Below the pieces are notes generated by a model. The model had not been told where the DNA came from. It ran no database searches and saw only the letters and a program-made list of their open reading frames with translations. 64,000 nt of DNA, taken from contig NZ_BOPF01000032.1 of NCBI RefSeq assembly GCF_016863615.1, positions 62,001 through 126,000 on the forward strand. Direction: 5' to 3'. The position numbers were made by a program, and so were the translations under genes. This DNA is from Virgisporangium aliadipatigenens (GTDB taxonomy: Bacteria > Actinomycetota > Actinomycetes > Mycobacteriales > Micromonosporaceae). Below are positions 8,669 to 15,812 of this stretch, in pieces (the first letter of the stretch is position 1; each line of letters begins with the position of its first letter).

Positions 8669-9505
8669 ATGACCCGCATTCGGATCGCGACCCTCGTCGC
8701 CGTTCTCGCCACGGGCCTCTTCCTCATGGGATGCGGCGCCCAGGAGTCAGCCACCTGGCACGACGCCCCGGTCGCGGCAGAGCCCGCCGGCCTCGCGGGC
8801 GGAACGGCCGGCGGCGAGCCGATCAGCACACCCCCGTCCGGGTCGCCCTCCCCGTCGACGTCCTCGTCCCCGTCGTCGAACGTCTCCACGCCGCCGGACG
8901 GCATCCTGAAGAACACCGGCAGCCAGACCGAGGTGTCGCTGACCTTCGACGACGGGCCGGACCCCTCGTACACCCCCAAGATCCTCGAACTCCTCCGCAA
9001 CAACGGGGCGAAGGCGACGTTCTGCCTGGTGGGTGTGCAGGTCCAGCAGTTCCCCGACCTGGTGCGCCAGATCGTCGCCGAGGGCCACACGCTGTGCAAC
9101 CACACCTGGAAGCACGACCTGAAGCTCGGCACCCGCGGCGAACAGGCCATCCGCGCAGACCTGCAGCGCACGAACGACGCCATCCTGGCCGCCGTTCCCG
9201 GTGCGCAGATCAAGTACTTCCGCCACCCCGGCGGCATGTGGACCCCCACCGCCATCAAGGTCGCCCAGGCCATGGGCATGACGTGCGCCGGCTGGGAGGT
9301 CGACACCGACGACTGGAACGTCGCCAAGTACCCGGCCGGCGAACACATGAAGCAGCACGTGCTCAGCACCCTGCGCAACAGCGTTAAGCCGGGTTCGATC
9401 GTGCTGGCCCACGACGCCGGCGGCGACCGCCGCGGCACGATGGCGGCGTACGAGATCGCCCTGCCGGAGCTCAAGTCGAAGTACCAGCTCGTGGGCCTGC
9501 CCTAG
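8669..9505 (+). CDS. Polysaccharide deacetylase lipoprotein (NodB domain)
   Basis: Predicted carbohydrate esterase family 4 enzyme acting on peptidoglycan or another polysaccharide at the cell surface. The 278-residue protein starts with a signal peptide and lipobox (FLMGC), then a Ser/Pro/Thr-rich linker to about residue 80. The NodB domain shows TFDDGPDPSYTP (catalytic Asp and metal Asp) and the metal-binding NHTWKH. RHPGG stands at the usual RPPYG position and IVLAHD near the end. It has its own start after a 108-bp gap from the crt operon. The specific polymer is unknown. Confidence 0.9.
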   Translation: MTRIRIATLVAVLATGLFLMGCGAQESATWHDAPVAAEPAGLAGGTAGGEPISTPPSGSPSPSTSSSPSSNVSTPPDGILKNTGSQTEVSLTFDDGPDPSYTPKILELLRNNGAKATFCLVGVQVQQFPDLVRQIVAEGHTLCNHTWKHDLKLGTRGEQAIRADLQRTNDAILAAVPGAQIKYFRHPGGMWTPTAIKVAQAMGMTCAGWEVDTDDWNVAKYPAGEHMKQHVLSTLRNSVKPGSIVLAHDAGGDRRGTMAAYEIALPELKSKYQLVGLP

Positions 9506-9635
9506 GGGTTCACCCGGCGCGCCGGGTAACCGGTTTGGAGCTGGGGAGAGGGATCACGTATGCTTTCCAAGCCTCCGGCGGGGCCGGGTGGGGAGTAAGA
9601 CCGCCATCTGGCTCTTATGCGAGAATAGCGGTGCC

Positions 9636-9708
9636 GCCCCCATCGTCTAGCGGCCTAGGACGTCGCCCTTTCAAGGCGGTAGCACGGGTTCGAATCCCGT
9701 TGGGGGCA
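9636..9708 (+). tRNA. tRNA-Glu (TTC)
   Basis: Acceptor arms GCCCCCA and TGGGGGC pair with discriminator A, and the anticodon loop CTTTCAA gives anticodon TTC. The T arm ACGGGTTCGAATCCCGT is intact. It is the first of three clustered tRNA genes. Confidence 0.95.
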
Positions 9709-9727
9709 CGACCGGGTTTCCGGACCA

Positions 9728-9801
9728 GGTCCTGTGGAGCAGTTGGAGTGCTCGCCGCCCTGTCAAGGCGGAGGTCGCGGGTTCAAGTCCCGTCAGGACC
9801 G
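9728..9801 (+). tRNA. tRNA-Asp (GTC)
   Basis: Acceptor arms GGTCCTG and CAGGACC pair, the discriminator is G, and the anticodon loop CTGTCAA gives anticodon GTC. The T arm GCGGGTTCAAGTCCCGT is intact. Confidence 0.95.
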
Positions 9802-9814
9802 CAAGGCCCATCAT

Positions 9815-9888
9815 GGGCAGGTAGCTCAGTTGGTACGAGCGTCCGCCTGAAAAGCGGAAGGTCGGCGGTTCGACCCCGCCCCTGCCCA
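9815..9888 (+). tRNA. tRNA-Phe (GAA), reconstituted at the prophage attL
   Basis: Acceptor arms GGGCAGG and CCTGCCC pair with discriminator A, and the anticodon loop CTGAAAA gives GAA. Bases from 9846 to the 3' end are repeated exactly at 52907-52950. The functional tRNA is therefore a joint of a chromosomal 5' half and a prophage-supplied 3' half, the usual outcome of tRNA-targeted integration. Confidence 0.95.
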
Positions 9889-9889
9889 C
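9846..9889. repeat. attL core (44-bp identity block)
   Basis: This 44-bp segment, from the tRNA-Phe anticodon loop to just past its 3' end, is identical to 52907-52950. Bases flanking the block differ on both sides. The integrase gene starts 84 bp to the right. Confidence 0.92.
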
Positions 9890-9920
9890 TTGCATAGCTT
9901 GACCTGCACGAACTTGTGGC

Positions 9921-9969
9921 AGGCGGCCCCTCGCGGTCATAGCAGACCGCTTGACGAGAGGCCGCCTTT
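9921..9969 (+). terminator. Hairpin between tRNA-Phe and the integrase gene
   Basis: Arms around AGGCGGCC (from 9921) and GGCCGCCT (to about 9967) enclose a second stem GCGGTC/GACCGC, followed by TTTCTC and then the integrase ATG at 9973. It can stop tRNA read-through. The only Shine-Dalgarno-like bases for the integrase (GAGAGG, 9956-9961) lie in its 3' side. Confidence 0.6.
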
Positions 9970-9972
9970 CTC

Positions 9973-10938
9973 ATGTCTGTCCAGACAAAGGTCAGGTTCG
10001 TGCAGCCCCTCCCGGCCAATATCGGCCGGTTGCAGGCCCTGATCAACCCTTACGCTCTGTCACTTCGAGCGTCCGGCAAAGCCGATAAGACCCTCCGCAC
10101 CTACCGCGATGCTGTGACGAAGTTCGCAGGATGGCTCCTCGACTCGGGAGCCTCCGCGGAGGAGGTCGTCAAGGTCGTCCGCGATGACTGGGCCGATGTC
10201 GAGAAGACCGACATCGAGCACTACATGATCTGGTTGATGGAGCGGTACAGCGACGGTTACGCCAACAACCAGTACCGGGCGCTTCAGCAGTTCTTCAAGT
10301 GGCACTCCGACGAGGAGGAGCTACCGAACCCGATGGCAAAGCTCTCCCCGCCCAAGCCGGGCGAACGGGTCGTGCCGGTCCTGGAGGTCGACCAGCTCGG
10401 GATGCTGATCAAGGACTGCGACGGCAAGAGCTTCGACGCCCGCCGGGACGTGGCAATCATCCGGTTCTTCGCAAGCACCGGCGCCCGGCTGGCCGAGGTG
10501 GCGAACCTCGACATCAACGACGTCGACCTCACCACCCGCACCGCCCGCGTGATCGGCAAGGGCGATCGCGAGCGGATCGTGAAGTTCGACCACAAGTGCG
10601 CGCAGGCAATCGACCGCTACCTCCGGGTCCGGGCGCGTCACAAGCTCGCCGACAGCCCGAAGCTATGGCTCGGGGTCCGCAACCGCGAGCCCATGACCCC
10701 CGACGGGGTGTACCAAATGATCGCGCGGCGCGGGGGCCGGCTCGGGATCCCGGTCCACCCGCACATGTTCCGGCACACGTTCTCGCACCGGTGGCTGGAC
10801 GCGGGCGGGGCCGAGGGCGACCTGATGGAAATCAACGGGTGGACGTCACCGCAGATGATCCGCCACTACGGCCGAAGCGCTCGCGGTGCCCGTGCGCGCC
10901 GTGCGTACGACAGGGTCGACGTGATGGGCGGGGTGTAA
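9973..10938 (+). CDS. int: Prophage tyrosine integrase
   Basis: Site-specific recombinase that integrates the phage at tRNA-Phe. The 321-residue protein has an N-terminal SAM-like core-binding domain (SLRASGKADKTLRTYRDAVTKF) and a C-terminal catalytic domain. The catalytic residues are visible: Arg in STGARLAEV, His-x-x-Arg in HMFRHTFSHRW, and nucleophile Tyr in MIRHYGRS. It is short and XerD-like, without a long arm-binding domain. It lies next to attL and reads away from the tRNA, the expected place. No separate excisionase was recognised. Confidence 0.95.
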   Translation: MSVQTKVRFVQPLPANIGRLQALINPYALSLRASGKADKTLRTYRDAVTKFAGWLLDSGASAEEVVKVVRDDWADVEKTDIEHYMIWLMERYSDGYANNQYRALQQFFKWHSDEEELPNPMAKLSPPKPGERVVPVLEVDQLGMLIKDCDGKSFDARRDVAIIRFFASTGARLAEVANLDINDVDLTTRTARVIGKGDRERIVKFDHKCAQAIDRYLRVRARHKLADSPKLWLGVRNREPMTPDGVYQMIARRGGRLGIPVHPHMFRHTFSHRWLDAGGAEGDLMEINGWTSPQMIRHYGRSARGARARRAYDRVDVMGGV

Positions 10939-11048
10939 ACGCCGTGGCGACATGACCGGTGTGCGAGTACGTTTGCCGCTCACCGGTCAATCGCCCAGAA
11001 GGGAGCCGCAGTTGCATCGTCCTCACCACTGACAGGGAGGTTTTGACG

Positions 11049-11309
11049 ATGCCTGCTGCCAACCCAAGCGATCGCGCACTCGTCGCGCGCCAGGCTGCGC
11101 ACACCCGATGGGCTCGCTGCGACGACCCGAAAGCCGCTACCGCGCCCGCCCGGAAGGGCTTCCTCGCCCGGTTTGAGCGGGAGGTCGACCCCGATCAGAC
11201 GCTGGACCCGGCTGAACGCGCCCGGCGAGCGGAGCACGCGATGCGGGCATACATGACGCGGATGGCGATGCGGTCCTCGCAGTCCCGGCGAGGTTCTGGG
11301 TCGCGATAA
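11049..11309 (+). CDS. Small basic hypothetical protein
   Basis: The 86-residue protein starts at the ATG 11049 after a clear GGGAGG. It has a basic N-terminal half (DRALVARQAAHTRWARC), a middle FLARFEREVDPDQ segment and an Arg-rich C-terminal helix (AERARRAEHAMRAYMTRMAMR). No family was recognised. Its place directly after the integrase and its size would suit a recombination directionality factor or a DNA-binding protein, but no helix-turn-helix is evident. Function unknown. Confidence 0.6.
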   Translation: MPAANPSDRALVARQAAHTRWARCDDPKAATAPARKGFLARFEREVDPDQTLDPAERARRAEHAMRAYMTRMAMRSSQSRRGSGSR

Positions 11310-11399
11310 TTTCGTCGTCTTTCGAAACCGCCATGGGCTCTCCTGGCCGTGGATAGAACAGAACTCGGCCAAGTATTCTGCACGGAATGCGGACGGAGC

Positions 11400-11894
11400 C
11401 TAACGGCAGTAGTTTCCCGTTGCAAGAACGTTGTTCGAAACACGCGGCATCGGGGAACGGCGGTGCTTCCCAGCGTAGGAGGGTTGCCGTTGACGCTCCG
11501 CCTTAACGTTAGACCGCGGGCCGGACTCACTCATCACCTCTCGGTGATCCGAATCCTCGATCCTTACCATGGCATTAGCCGGCTCTCCAACTACCAAGCC
11601 AGAAAGTGATGCGGCAAGCGTCTTGACCGCTATGAAAATGGCGGTCAAGATTGCCGCAACCGCAGCGAGATTACTTTGCACCCGGCGATTGGATAAGGCG
11701 ACAAACCCCTCCACCACTTTGATGCGAAGGTCCGATAACCACACAGGAGGGAGAGGGCCTCGCACACCGCCAAGTCGCCTAGCTTTCAAGATGGCCGAAT
11801 TCCATCGGGAGGCTGTGCGACGCCTCGACTCCCGGAACCGCCTCGACGCGCTTTTCGTTGCACTTTTACCCTTACTAGGCTTCGCCGATGTCAT
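11400..11894 (-). CDS. Hypothetical protein with one membrane segment
   Basis: A 164-residue protein with a very basic N-terminus (KPSKGKSATKSASRRF) and one hydrophobic segment (AAVAAILTAIFIAVKTLAAS) near residues 78-98. The start at 11894 has GGAG upstream. Base composition is less GC-rich than the phage genes, as for the next gene, suggesting separate acquisition. It could be a lysogeny cargo gene such as superinfection exclusion, but nothing specific supports this. Confidence 0.45.
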   Translation of the reverse strand: MTSAKPSKGKSATKSASRRFRESRRRTASRWNSAILKARRLGGVRGPLPPVWLSDLRIKVVEGFVALSNRRVQSNLAAVAAILTAIFIAVKTLAASLSGLVVGEPANAMVRIEDSDHREVMSESGPRSNVKAERQRQPSYAGKHRRSPMPRVSNNVLATGNYCR

Positions 11895-11945
11895 AATCCG
11901 CTCCGGCTCTCCTCTAGGCAGATAGGGGTTCGGGACCAGACTGCC

Positions 11946-12404
11946 CTAACCGTCAGCCATCCAGGCGATGCCTCCGTGGGCGCTATCCCGCCTCTTAATA
12001 CTCAATATTTCCGCTCGAACTGCCCGACGGACCACATCCTCCAAGTCAGATGGGAGTGCGAAGTCCGGCTGGCAAGCCAGATCACGAAGGTGCTCATACG
12101 CATTCTTTACGACTTGCCGAGTCGAGCACTCCGCATAACGTTCAGCGTCCTCGTCGCCAACATTCAGACCCGTGTACCAGTCAAGAAGTTGACGTTTCGC
12201 TTCTGCGCGTTCGCGCTCACGATGCGACGAAAGCGCTTCGTAGTACCAGGGCGCCGGCTGAGTCGAGTCGACGACATCGCGCTGGGCATCCTTCTTGAAC
12301 CAGCTAAAGATCAACAAAAGTGGAGCTTGCAGTGCTGGGATGCTCAAGATCGCAGCTACGAGAGCACTGACGGCGACTAACAGACTCCATTGGTCAAATT
12401 GCAT
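11946..12404 (-). CDS. Hypothetical membrane-anchored protein
   Basis: The start MQFDQWSLLVAVSALV at 12404 has a strong GGAGGGGG upstream and gives 152 residues. One transmembrane helix at the N-terminus (LVAVSALVAAILSIPALQAP) is followed by a cytoplasmic helical domain rich in charged residues (SSHRERERAEAKRQLLDWY). No family recognised. It lies in the lysogeny-side leftward group and has lower GC than the phage core, so it is a plausible moron. Function unknown. Confidence 0.55.
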   Translation of the reverse strand: MQFDQWSLLVAVSALVAAILSIPALQAPLLLIFSWFKKDAQRDVVDSTQPAPWYYEALSSHRERERAEAKRQLLDWYTGLNVGDEDAERYAECSTRQVVKNAYEHLRDLACQPDFALPSDLEDVVRRAVRAEILSIKRRDSAHGGIAWMADG

Positions 12405-12522
12405 GCCCCCTCCGCCCTGCCGCGCACGTGCACCCGAAATACTACATCTCGCGCTTTTCATATCCTTTGAACAGCCATGTCCTCTTTGTGATGAATCAGG
12501 ACTGTGGCCGTGCGCACACCAC

Positions 12523-12550
12523 GGCCCCGGAACCGTTTGATTCCGGGGCC
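12523..12550. terminator. Perfect 10-bp stem at the end of the repressor operon
   Basis: GGCCCCGGAA (12523-12532) and TTCCGGGGCC (12541-12550) form a perfect stem with an 8-base loop, 25 bp beyond the stop of the leftward ImmA-like gene. There is no clear T run, so termination is likely but not certain. Confidence 0.5.
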
Positions 12551-12574
12551 GCTACTGGAGGTGAGCGCTCTCTG

Positions 12575-13078
12575 TTACGCGGTGGTGGGTTGCACGGCGG
12601 CGAGCGCGTACATGGTGCCGCCGGGGAACCGCTGGCGCTTCACGGCCGCCATGGCTGCGGTGAGATGGGCGTGGTCGCGGCCGTCGAGGTTGTCCATTCG
12701 GCGGCGAATGGTGGTGGTGGACACGCCGAGGTCGATTGCGGTGGCGTTGATGCCACCGTCGTTGATCGCGAGGCCGACGGCGAGAAGGTCGAGGGGTAGG
12801 AGTCGTTCAGCGGCGAGGCGGGCGGCGGTGGCGTCGTCTCGGGTCTCTTCGCGGGCGAGAACGTGGGCGACTGCCTCGGTGAACTGTTCGGTGGTGAGGC
12901 CGGTGCGGACGAGTAAAACGCCTTCGTCCTTGTGGAGTGTGGCTTTACAGCTTCCCTCCTTGACCCATGCAATCGGGATGTTCCGTCGTGCTAGTTCCTT
13001 GATCGGGTCGAACCGATCGGCCTTCGGCGTCAAGCCCGCTACCCTTCCCGCCCACGAGGATGGCTGACTGTCGAACAT
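12575..13078 (-). CDS. ImmA/IrrE-like protein with a degenerate metallopeptidase motif
   Basis: Encoded just after the XRE repressor, where phages and ICEs often keep an ImmA/IrrE metallopeptidase that relieves repression. The 167-residue protein has the usual layout: an N-terminal region, a helix where HExxH is expected, then AARLAAERLLPLDLLAVGL and a C-terminal HTH-like segment. The active-site helix reads H72-V-L-A-R76, losing the catalytic Glu and the second His. If homologous, it cannot be an active zinc protease. Its start overlaps a perfect SOS box (13072-13085). The family call rests on layout and is moderate. Confidence 0.55.
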   Translation of the reverse strand: MFDSQPSSWAGRVAGLTPKADRFDPIKELARRNIPIAWVKEGSCKATLHKDEGVLLVRTGLTTEQFTEAVAHVLAREETRDDATAARLAAERLLPLDLLAVGLAINDGGINATAIDLGVSTTTIRRRMDNLDGRDHAHLTAAMAAVKRQRFPGGTMYALAAVQPTTA

Positions 13079-13085
13079 ACGTTCG
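13072..13085. promoter_or_regulatory. LexA (SOS) box at the ImmA-like gene
   Basis: CGAACATACGTTCG matches the Gram-positive/actinobacterial SOS consensus CGAAC-RNRY-GTTCG at every position. It overlaps the start codon of the leftward gene (13078). A TAAAAT -10-like hexamer at 13098-13103 on the minus strand lies just upstream, so bound LexA would block initiation. Confidence 0.75.
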
Positions 13086-13165
13086 GCGAAGCAGCCATTT
13101 TAGACGGAGATCGATTGGGCGCCTTCACTCTTTCGGCTGAACTTGATCACACACTGTCGACAGGG

Positions 13166-13651
13166 TCAGGTATTGGACTCTGCGCGGCGGCGCGGCGTGC
13201 CTCGTCCACTGGTAGCGCGTTCGACTCTGCGGCGGGCGGCTCGTGCGATGTCGTCCATCTCGGCGGGGATGCCGGCCTCGTCGTCGGTTGGCTCGGGGAG
13301 CGCTTGTTGACCTCGCCAGGCAGCTAATAGGGCTTGAGCGGTGTCGAGTATCAGGCGCTGAGCGTAGGGCGGCAGTTCGTCGACGTCGTCGGGTAGGGCT
13401 CGACCGAGCGCGGAGCCTTCGATGACGCGGTCCATGTCGACGCCGATCCCTTGCGCCGCAGCGAGCACGATCAGGCCGGGCGGCACGTCGCACGCCCTGG
13501 CAAGGGCGTTGATCGTCTCAACGGTAGGGACGTCGGCATTCTTGCCAGCGCCGTACTTGTGCGCGGTCGCGGGCGATATGCCTGCGCGCTTGGCGAACTT
13601 GTCCCAGGAGTCCCCGCGTTTGGCGGCAAGAAGCTCGACCAGCGTCATCAT
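13166..13651 (-). CDS. XRE-family prophage repressor
   Basis: Probable lysogeny repressor. The 161-residue protein begins with an XRE helix-turn-helix (DSWDKFAKRAGISPATAHKYGAG, then VPTVETINALARACDVPPG), followed by a helical region and an Arg-rich tail. It is divergent from the early genes starting at 13892 and upstream of the ImmA-like gene. There is no S24 autocleavage domain, so induction must need another factor, which fits an ImmA-type partner. Operator-like repeats lie at 13769-13812. Confidence 0.8.
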   Translation of the reverse strand: MMTLVELLAAKRGDSWDKFAKRAGISPATAHKYGAGKNADVPTVETINALARACDVPPGLIVLAAAQGIGVDMDRVIEGSALGRALPDDVDELPPYAQRLILDTAQALLAAWRGQQALPEPTDDEAGIPAEMDDIARAARRRVERATSGRGTPRRRAESNT

Positions 13652-13768
13652 GTGGAGCGGCCTCCCGGGGCGTTCACGGTCGCGGACGTGCGTCCGCGCG
13701 GAGCGATAGCGACAGAAAGTGTCGGTTACCGCTCGGCGCTCAGCATAAACGGATCCGCCACGTCGGGG

Positions 13769-13812
13769 CGTTCATGAAACGTTGACGTTCATTCACTTTA
13801 GGCGTACGTTCG
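13769..13812. promoter_or_regulatory. Candidate repressor operator cluster in the early divergent region
   Basis: This stretch holds CGTTCATGAAACG (13769-13781), ACGTTCATTC (13785-13794) and TACGTTCG (13805-13812). ACGTTCAT recurs at 14326-14333 just before the LexA-like gene. Shared GTTC-containing elements between repressor and early genes suggest operators; which protein binds is unknown. Confidence 0.4.
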
Positions 13813-13891
13813 TCGCGATCAACCGACCCGTCCACCTTGGACACTCACCTGCCGGACGGGTCGGGAACTCAAGACCACCAGGAGGTGACGT

Positions 13892-14263
13892 GTGACCTCA
13901 TCCGCCCGCCGCCGGCTGATCGCGGAGGCCCTTTCGCTGGGCTTCCGACTGGTCGGCACCGACGGCCGGACCCACATCCGCATGGAACACGCGGTGACCG
14001 GTCGGTGCGTGTCGCTGCCGAACTCGGTGCCAGATCACCGACCGCTGATCGCGCGGTATCGGGCCGCCCTGCGGCGAGCCGCCGGCCTGTCGAACCAGGG
14101 CCGCGCGGCCGTCGACGGGCAGCGCCGCACCCGCATCCATCGGTCCACTCCCCCGGCGCCGATGACGGCTCTCACCGACCGCCAGCAGGCCGAGATTCAG
14201 GCACGCAGGGTGTACGTGCGACGACTTCGAGAGTTGCGTGAGATCGCGTCGTTGATGCGGTAG
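13892..14263 (+). CDS. Small early protein, HicA-like fold suspected
   Basis: First rightward gene opposite the repressor; the GTG at 13892 follows AGGAGG and gives 123 residues. The first 60 residues (ARRRLIAEALSLGFRLVGTDGRTHIRM then GRCVSLPNSVPDHR) resemble the small dsRNA-binding HicA fold, with a Gly-Phe turn and a GRTHIRM strand where HicA has its catalytic His. The C-terminal part is Arg-rich and helical. No HicB is adjacent, so a toxin role is doubtful; an early DNA- or RNA-binding regulator is equally possible. A strong terminator follows. Confidence 0.55.
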   Translation: MTSSARRRLIAEALSLGFRLVGTDGRTHIRMEHAVTGRCVSLPNSVPDHRPLIARYRAALRRAAGLSNQGRAAVDGQRRTRIHRSTPPAPMTALTDRQQAEIQARRVYVRRLRELREIASLMR

Positions 14264-14271
14264 CTCGCGGC

Positions 14272-14301
14272 GGCCGACCAGCGTGGTCGGCCTTTTCTTT
14301 T
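14272..14301 (+). terminator. Rho-independent terminator after the first early gene
   Basis: GGCCGACCA (14272-14280) and TGGTCGGCC (14284-14292) form a perfect 9-bp stem with loop GCG, followed by TTTTCTTTT. It separates the first early gene from the LexA-like gene and replication operon, which therefore need their own promoter or antitermination. Confidence 0.85.
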
Positions 14302-14349
14302 GCCTCGTGCATTCGCTTTTCAGAGACGTTCATATGTGATTGGAGAACG

Positions 14350-14577
14350 ATGGGTGTGTTGACCCGCCGGCAGGCGGACGTGTTGCGGATGGTCGGCCGG
14401 TACGTGCAGGCGTACGGATACCCGCCGAGCTACCGCGAGATCGGCGAGGCTGTCGGGCTGCACTCGACCGGCGCGGTCGCCCACCAGGTGCGCCGGCTGG
14501 TCGAGTCCGGTCACCTCCGGCAGCGGCGCGGAATCCCCCGCGGACTGTCCCTGACCATCGATGGCGGTCCGCAGTGA
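14350..14577 (+). CDS. LexA DNA-binding-domain-only protein
   Basis: The 75-residue protein is a LexA-type winged helix and nothing more: RRQADVLRMVGRYVQAYGYP, then PSYREIGEAVGLHSTGAVAHQ and VRRLVESGHLRQ. The recognition-helix segment STGAVAHQVRRL closely resembles actinobacterial LexA (STSSVAHQLRTL, from memory). The S24 autoprotease and dimerisation domain is absent, so it cannot be inactivated by RecA-triggered cleavage. It may occupy SOS boxes or act as an early phage regulator. It overlaps the next gene by 4 bp. Confidence 0.8.
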   Translation: MGVLTRRQADVLRMVGRYVQAYGYPPSYREIGEAVGLHSTGAVAHQVRRLVESGHLRQRRGIPRGLSLTIDGGPQ

Positions 14578-14945
14578 CGACGACGTACTTCGCCACGATC
14601 GTCATCGACAACACGATGCCGCTCGGCGACCTCATCGGCCGTTTGCTGGTGATCCGCCCGACGGCCCACCTCGACCGGGTCGCCGTACCCGGCGGGTTCG
14701 CGGAGGGCATCCGGGTCGACGTCATCGACGTCGACGGCACCGACCCGGCCACTGGCGATCAGGGAGCCCTGCGCCGCGACGTCGTGTGGTGCAACCCCCG
14801 ACTTGTCGAAGCGCTGAAGCCGCACATCGGCGACCTGATCCTCGCCCGGCTCACCACCGGCGCCGCCAAACCGGGCCAGCACCCGCCGTGCCTCCTCGCC
14901 GACGCCACGAGCGACCCGGTCGCCGTGCGGCCCCACTTCCTGTGA
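14574..14945 (+). CDS. Hypothetical phage protein, replication module
   Basis: The GTG at 14574 overlaps the stop of the LexA-like gene, giving 123 residues. The sequence is beta-rich (TTTYFATIVIDN, GRLLVIRPTAHLDRVAVPGG, GIRVDVIDVDG, GALRRDVVWCNPRLVEALKP) and could be an OB-like ssDNA-binding fold. I do not recognise a family. The coupled position ahead of the PAPS-reductase and prim-pol genes supports an early or replication role. Confidence 0.65.
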   Translation: MTTTYFATIVIDNTMPLGDLIGRLLVIRPTAHLDRVAVPGGFAEGIRVDVIDVDGTDPATGDQGALRRDVVWCNPRLVEALKPHIGDLILARLTTGAAKPGQHPPCLLADATSDPVAVRPHFL

Positions 14946-14978
14946 CGCCGCTGCTGCGCGCTTTCTGAACGGAGGACC

Positions 14979-15812
14979 ATGCCCACCTGTGCCACACCGG
15001 CGAGGGCGCCGCGCGTTGTCGCGTACGGCGGCGGTGTGCAATCGACCGGTCTGCTCGTGCTGGCCGCGACGGGCCGGCTCGACATCTCGACGTTCCTGTT
15101 CGCCAACGTCGGCGACGACTCCGAGCACCCGGCGACGTTGCGCTACGTCCGCGAGGTCGCCGTCCCGTACGCGGCGGCGCACGGCATCGCGCTGCACGAG
15201 CTGCACCGCCAGCGTCGCGACGGCAGCGTCGAAACGCTGTTCGGCCGGCTCACCCGAGACGGGTCGCGGTCACTGCCGATCCCGGTCCGGATGTCCTCGG
15301 GCGCACCGGGGACGCGTTCGTGCACGGCAGATTTCAAGATCAAGGTAGTGGGGCGGTGGCTGCGCGCGCACGGTGCCAGCGCGCGCACTCCCGCGATGGT
15401 CGCCGTCGGCATTTCGCTCGACGAGATCCACCGGGCGAACTCGCGCAAGGTCGAGCCGTACGAGCGGCTGGTGTATCCGCTGCTCGACCTGCGGATGCGG
15501 CGCACCGACTGTGCAGCGACGATCCGCGCGGCCGGGTTGCCGGTGCCGCCGAAGTCCTCGTGCTTCTTCTGCCCGCTGCACCGGGCCGGGGCGTGGACCG
15601 CGATGCGCCACGACGAACCGGACCTGTTCGACCGGTGCGTCTCGTTGGAGCGCACGCTGAACGAGCGCCGGACCATGCTGGGCAAGGATCCGGTGTTCCT
15701 CTCCCGCTACGGGGCACCGCTGGACGCGGTGGTGCCCGTCGGGGTCGTTCCCCTGCCCTTCGTCGAGGACGAGGACGGCTCCGGGTGCGACAACGGGTGG
15801 TGCGCCGCGTGA
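14979..15812 (+). CDS. PAPS-reductase-family protein (DndC-like ATP pyrophosphatase)
   Basis: The 277-residue protein has an N-type ATP-pyrophosphatase P-loop (YGGGVQSTG, residues 16-24). Next comes SCTADFKIKVVGRWLR, with the Cys-Lys-Trp pattern of DndC and PAPS reductases, then a later CFFCP cysteine pair that may bind an Fe-S cluster. Sulfate assimilation is unlikely inside a phage replication operon; sulfur transfer to or modification of nucleic acid is the family-based alternative. The start ATG at 14979 follows GGAGGAC. Its stop overlaps the prim-pol GTG. Confidence 0.8.
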   Translation: MPTCATPARAPRVVAYGGGVQSTGLLVLAATGRLDISTFLFANVGDDSEHPATLRYVREVAVPYAAAHGIALHELHRQRRDGSVETLFGRLTRDGSRSLPIPVRMSSGAPGTRSCTADFKIKVVGRWLRAHGASARTPAMVAVGISLDEIHRANSRKVEPYERLVYPLLDLRMRRTDCAATIRAAGLPVPPKSSCFFCPLHRAGAWTAMRHDEPDLFDRCVSLERTLNERRTMLGKDPVFLSRYGAPLDAVVPVGVVPLPFVEDEDGSGCDNGWCAA

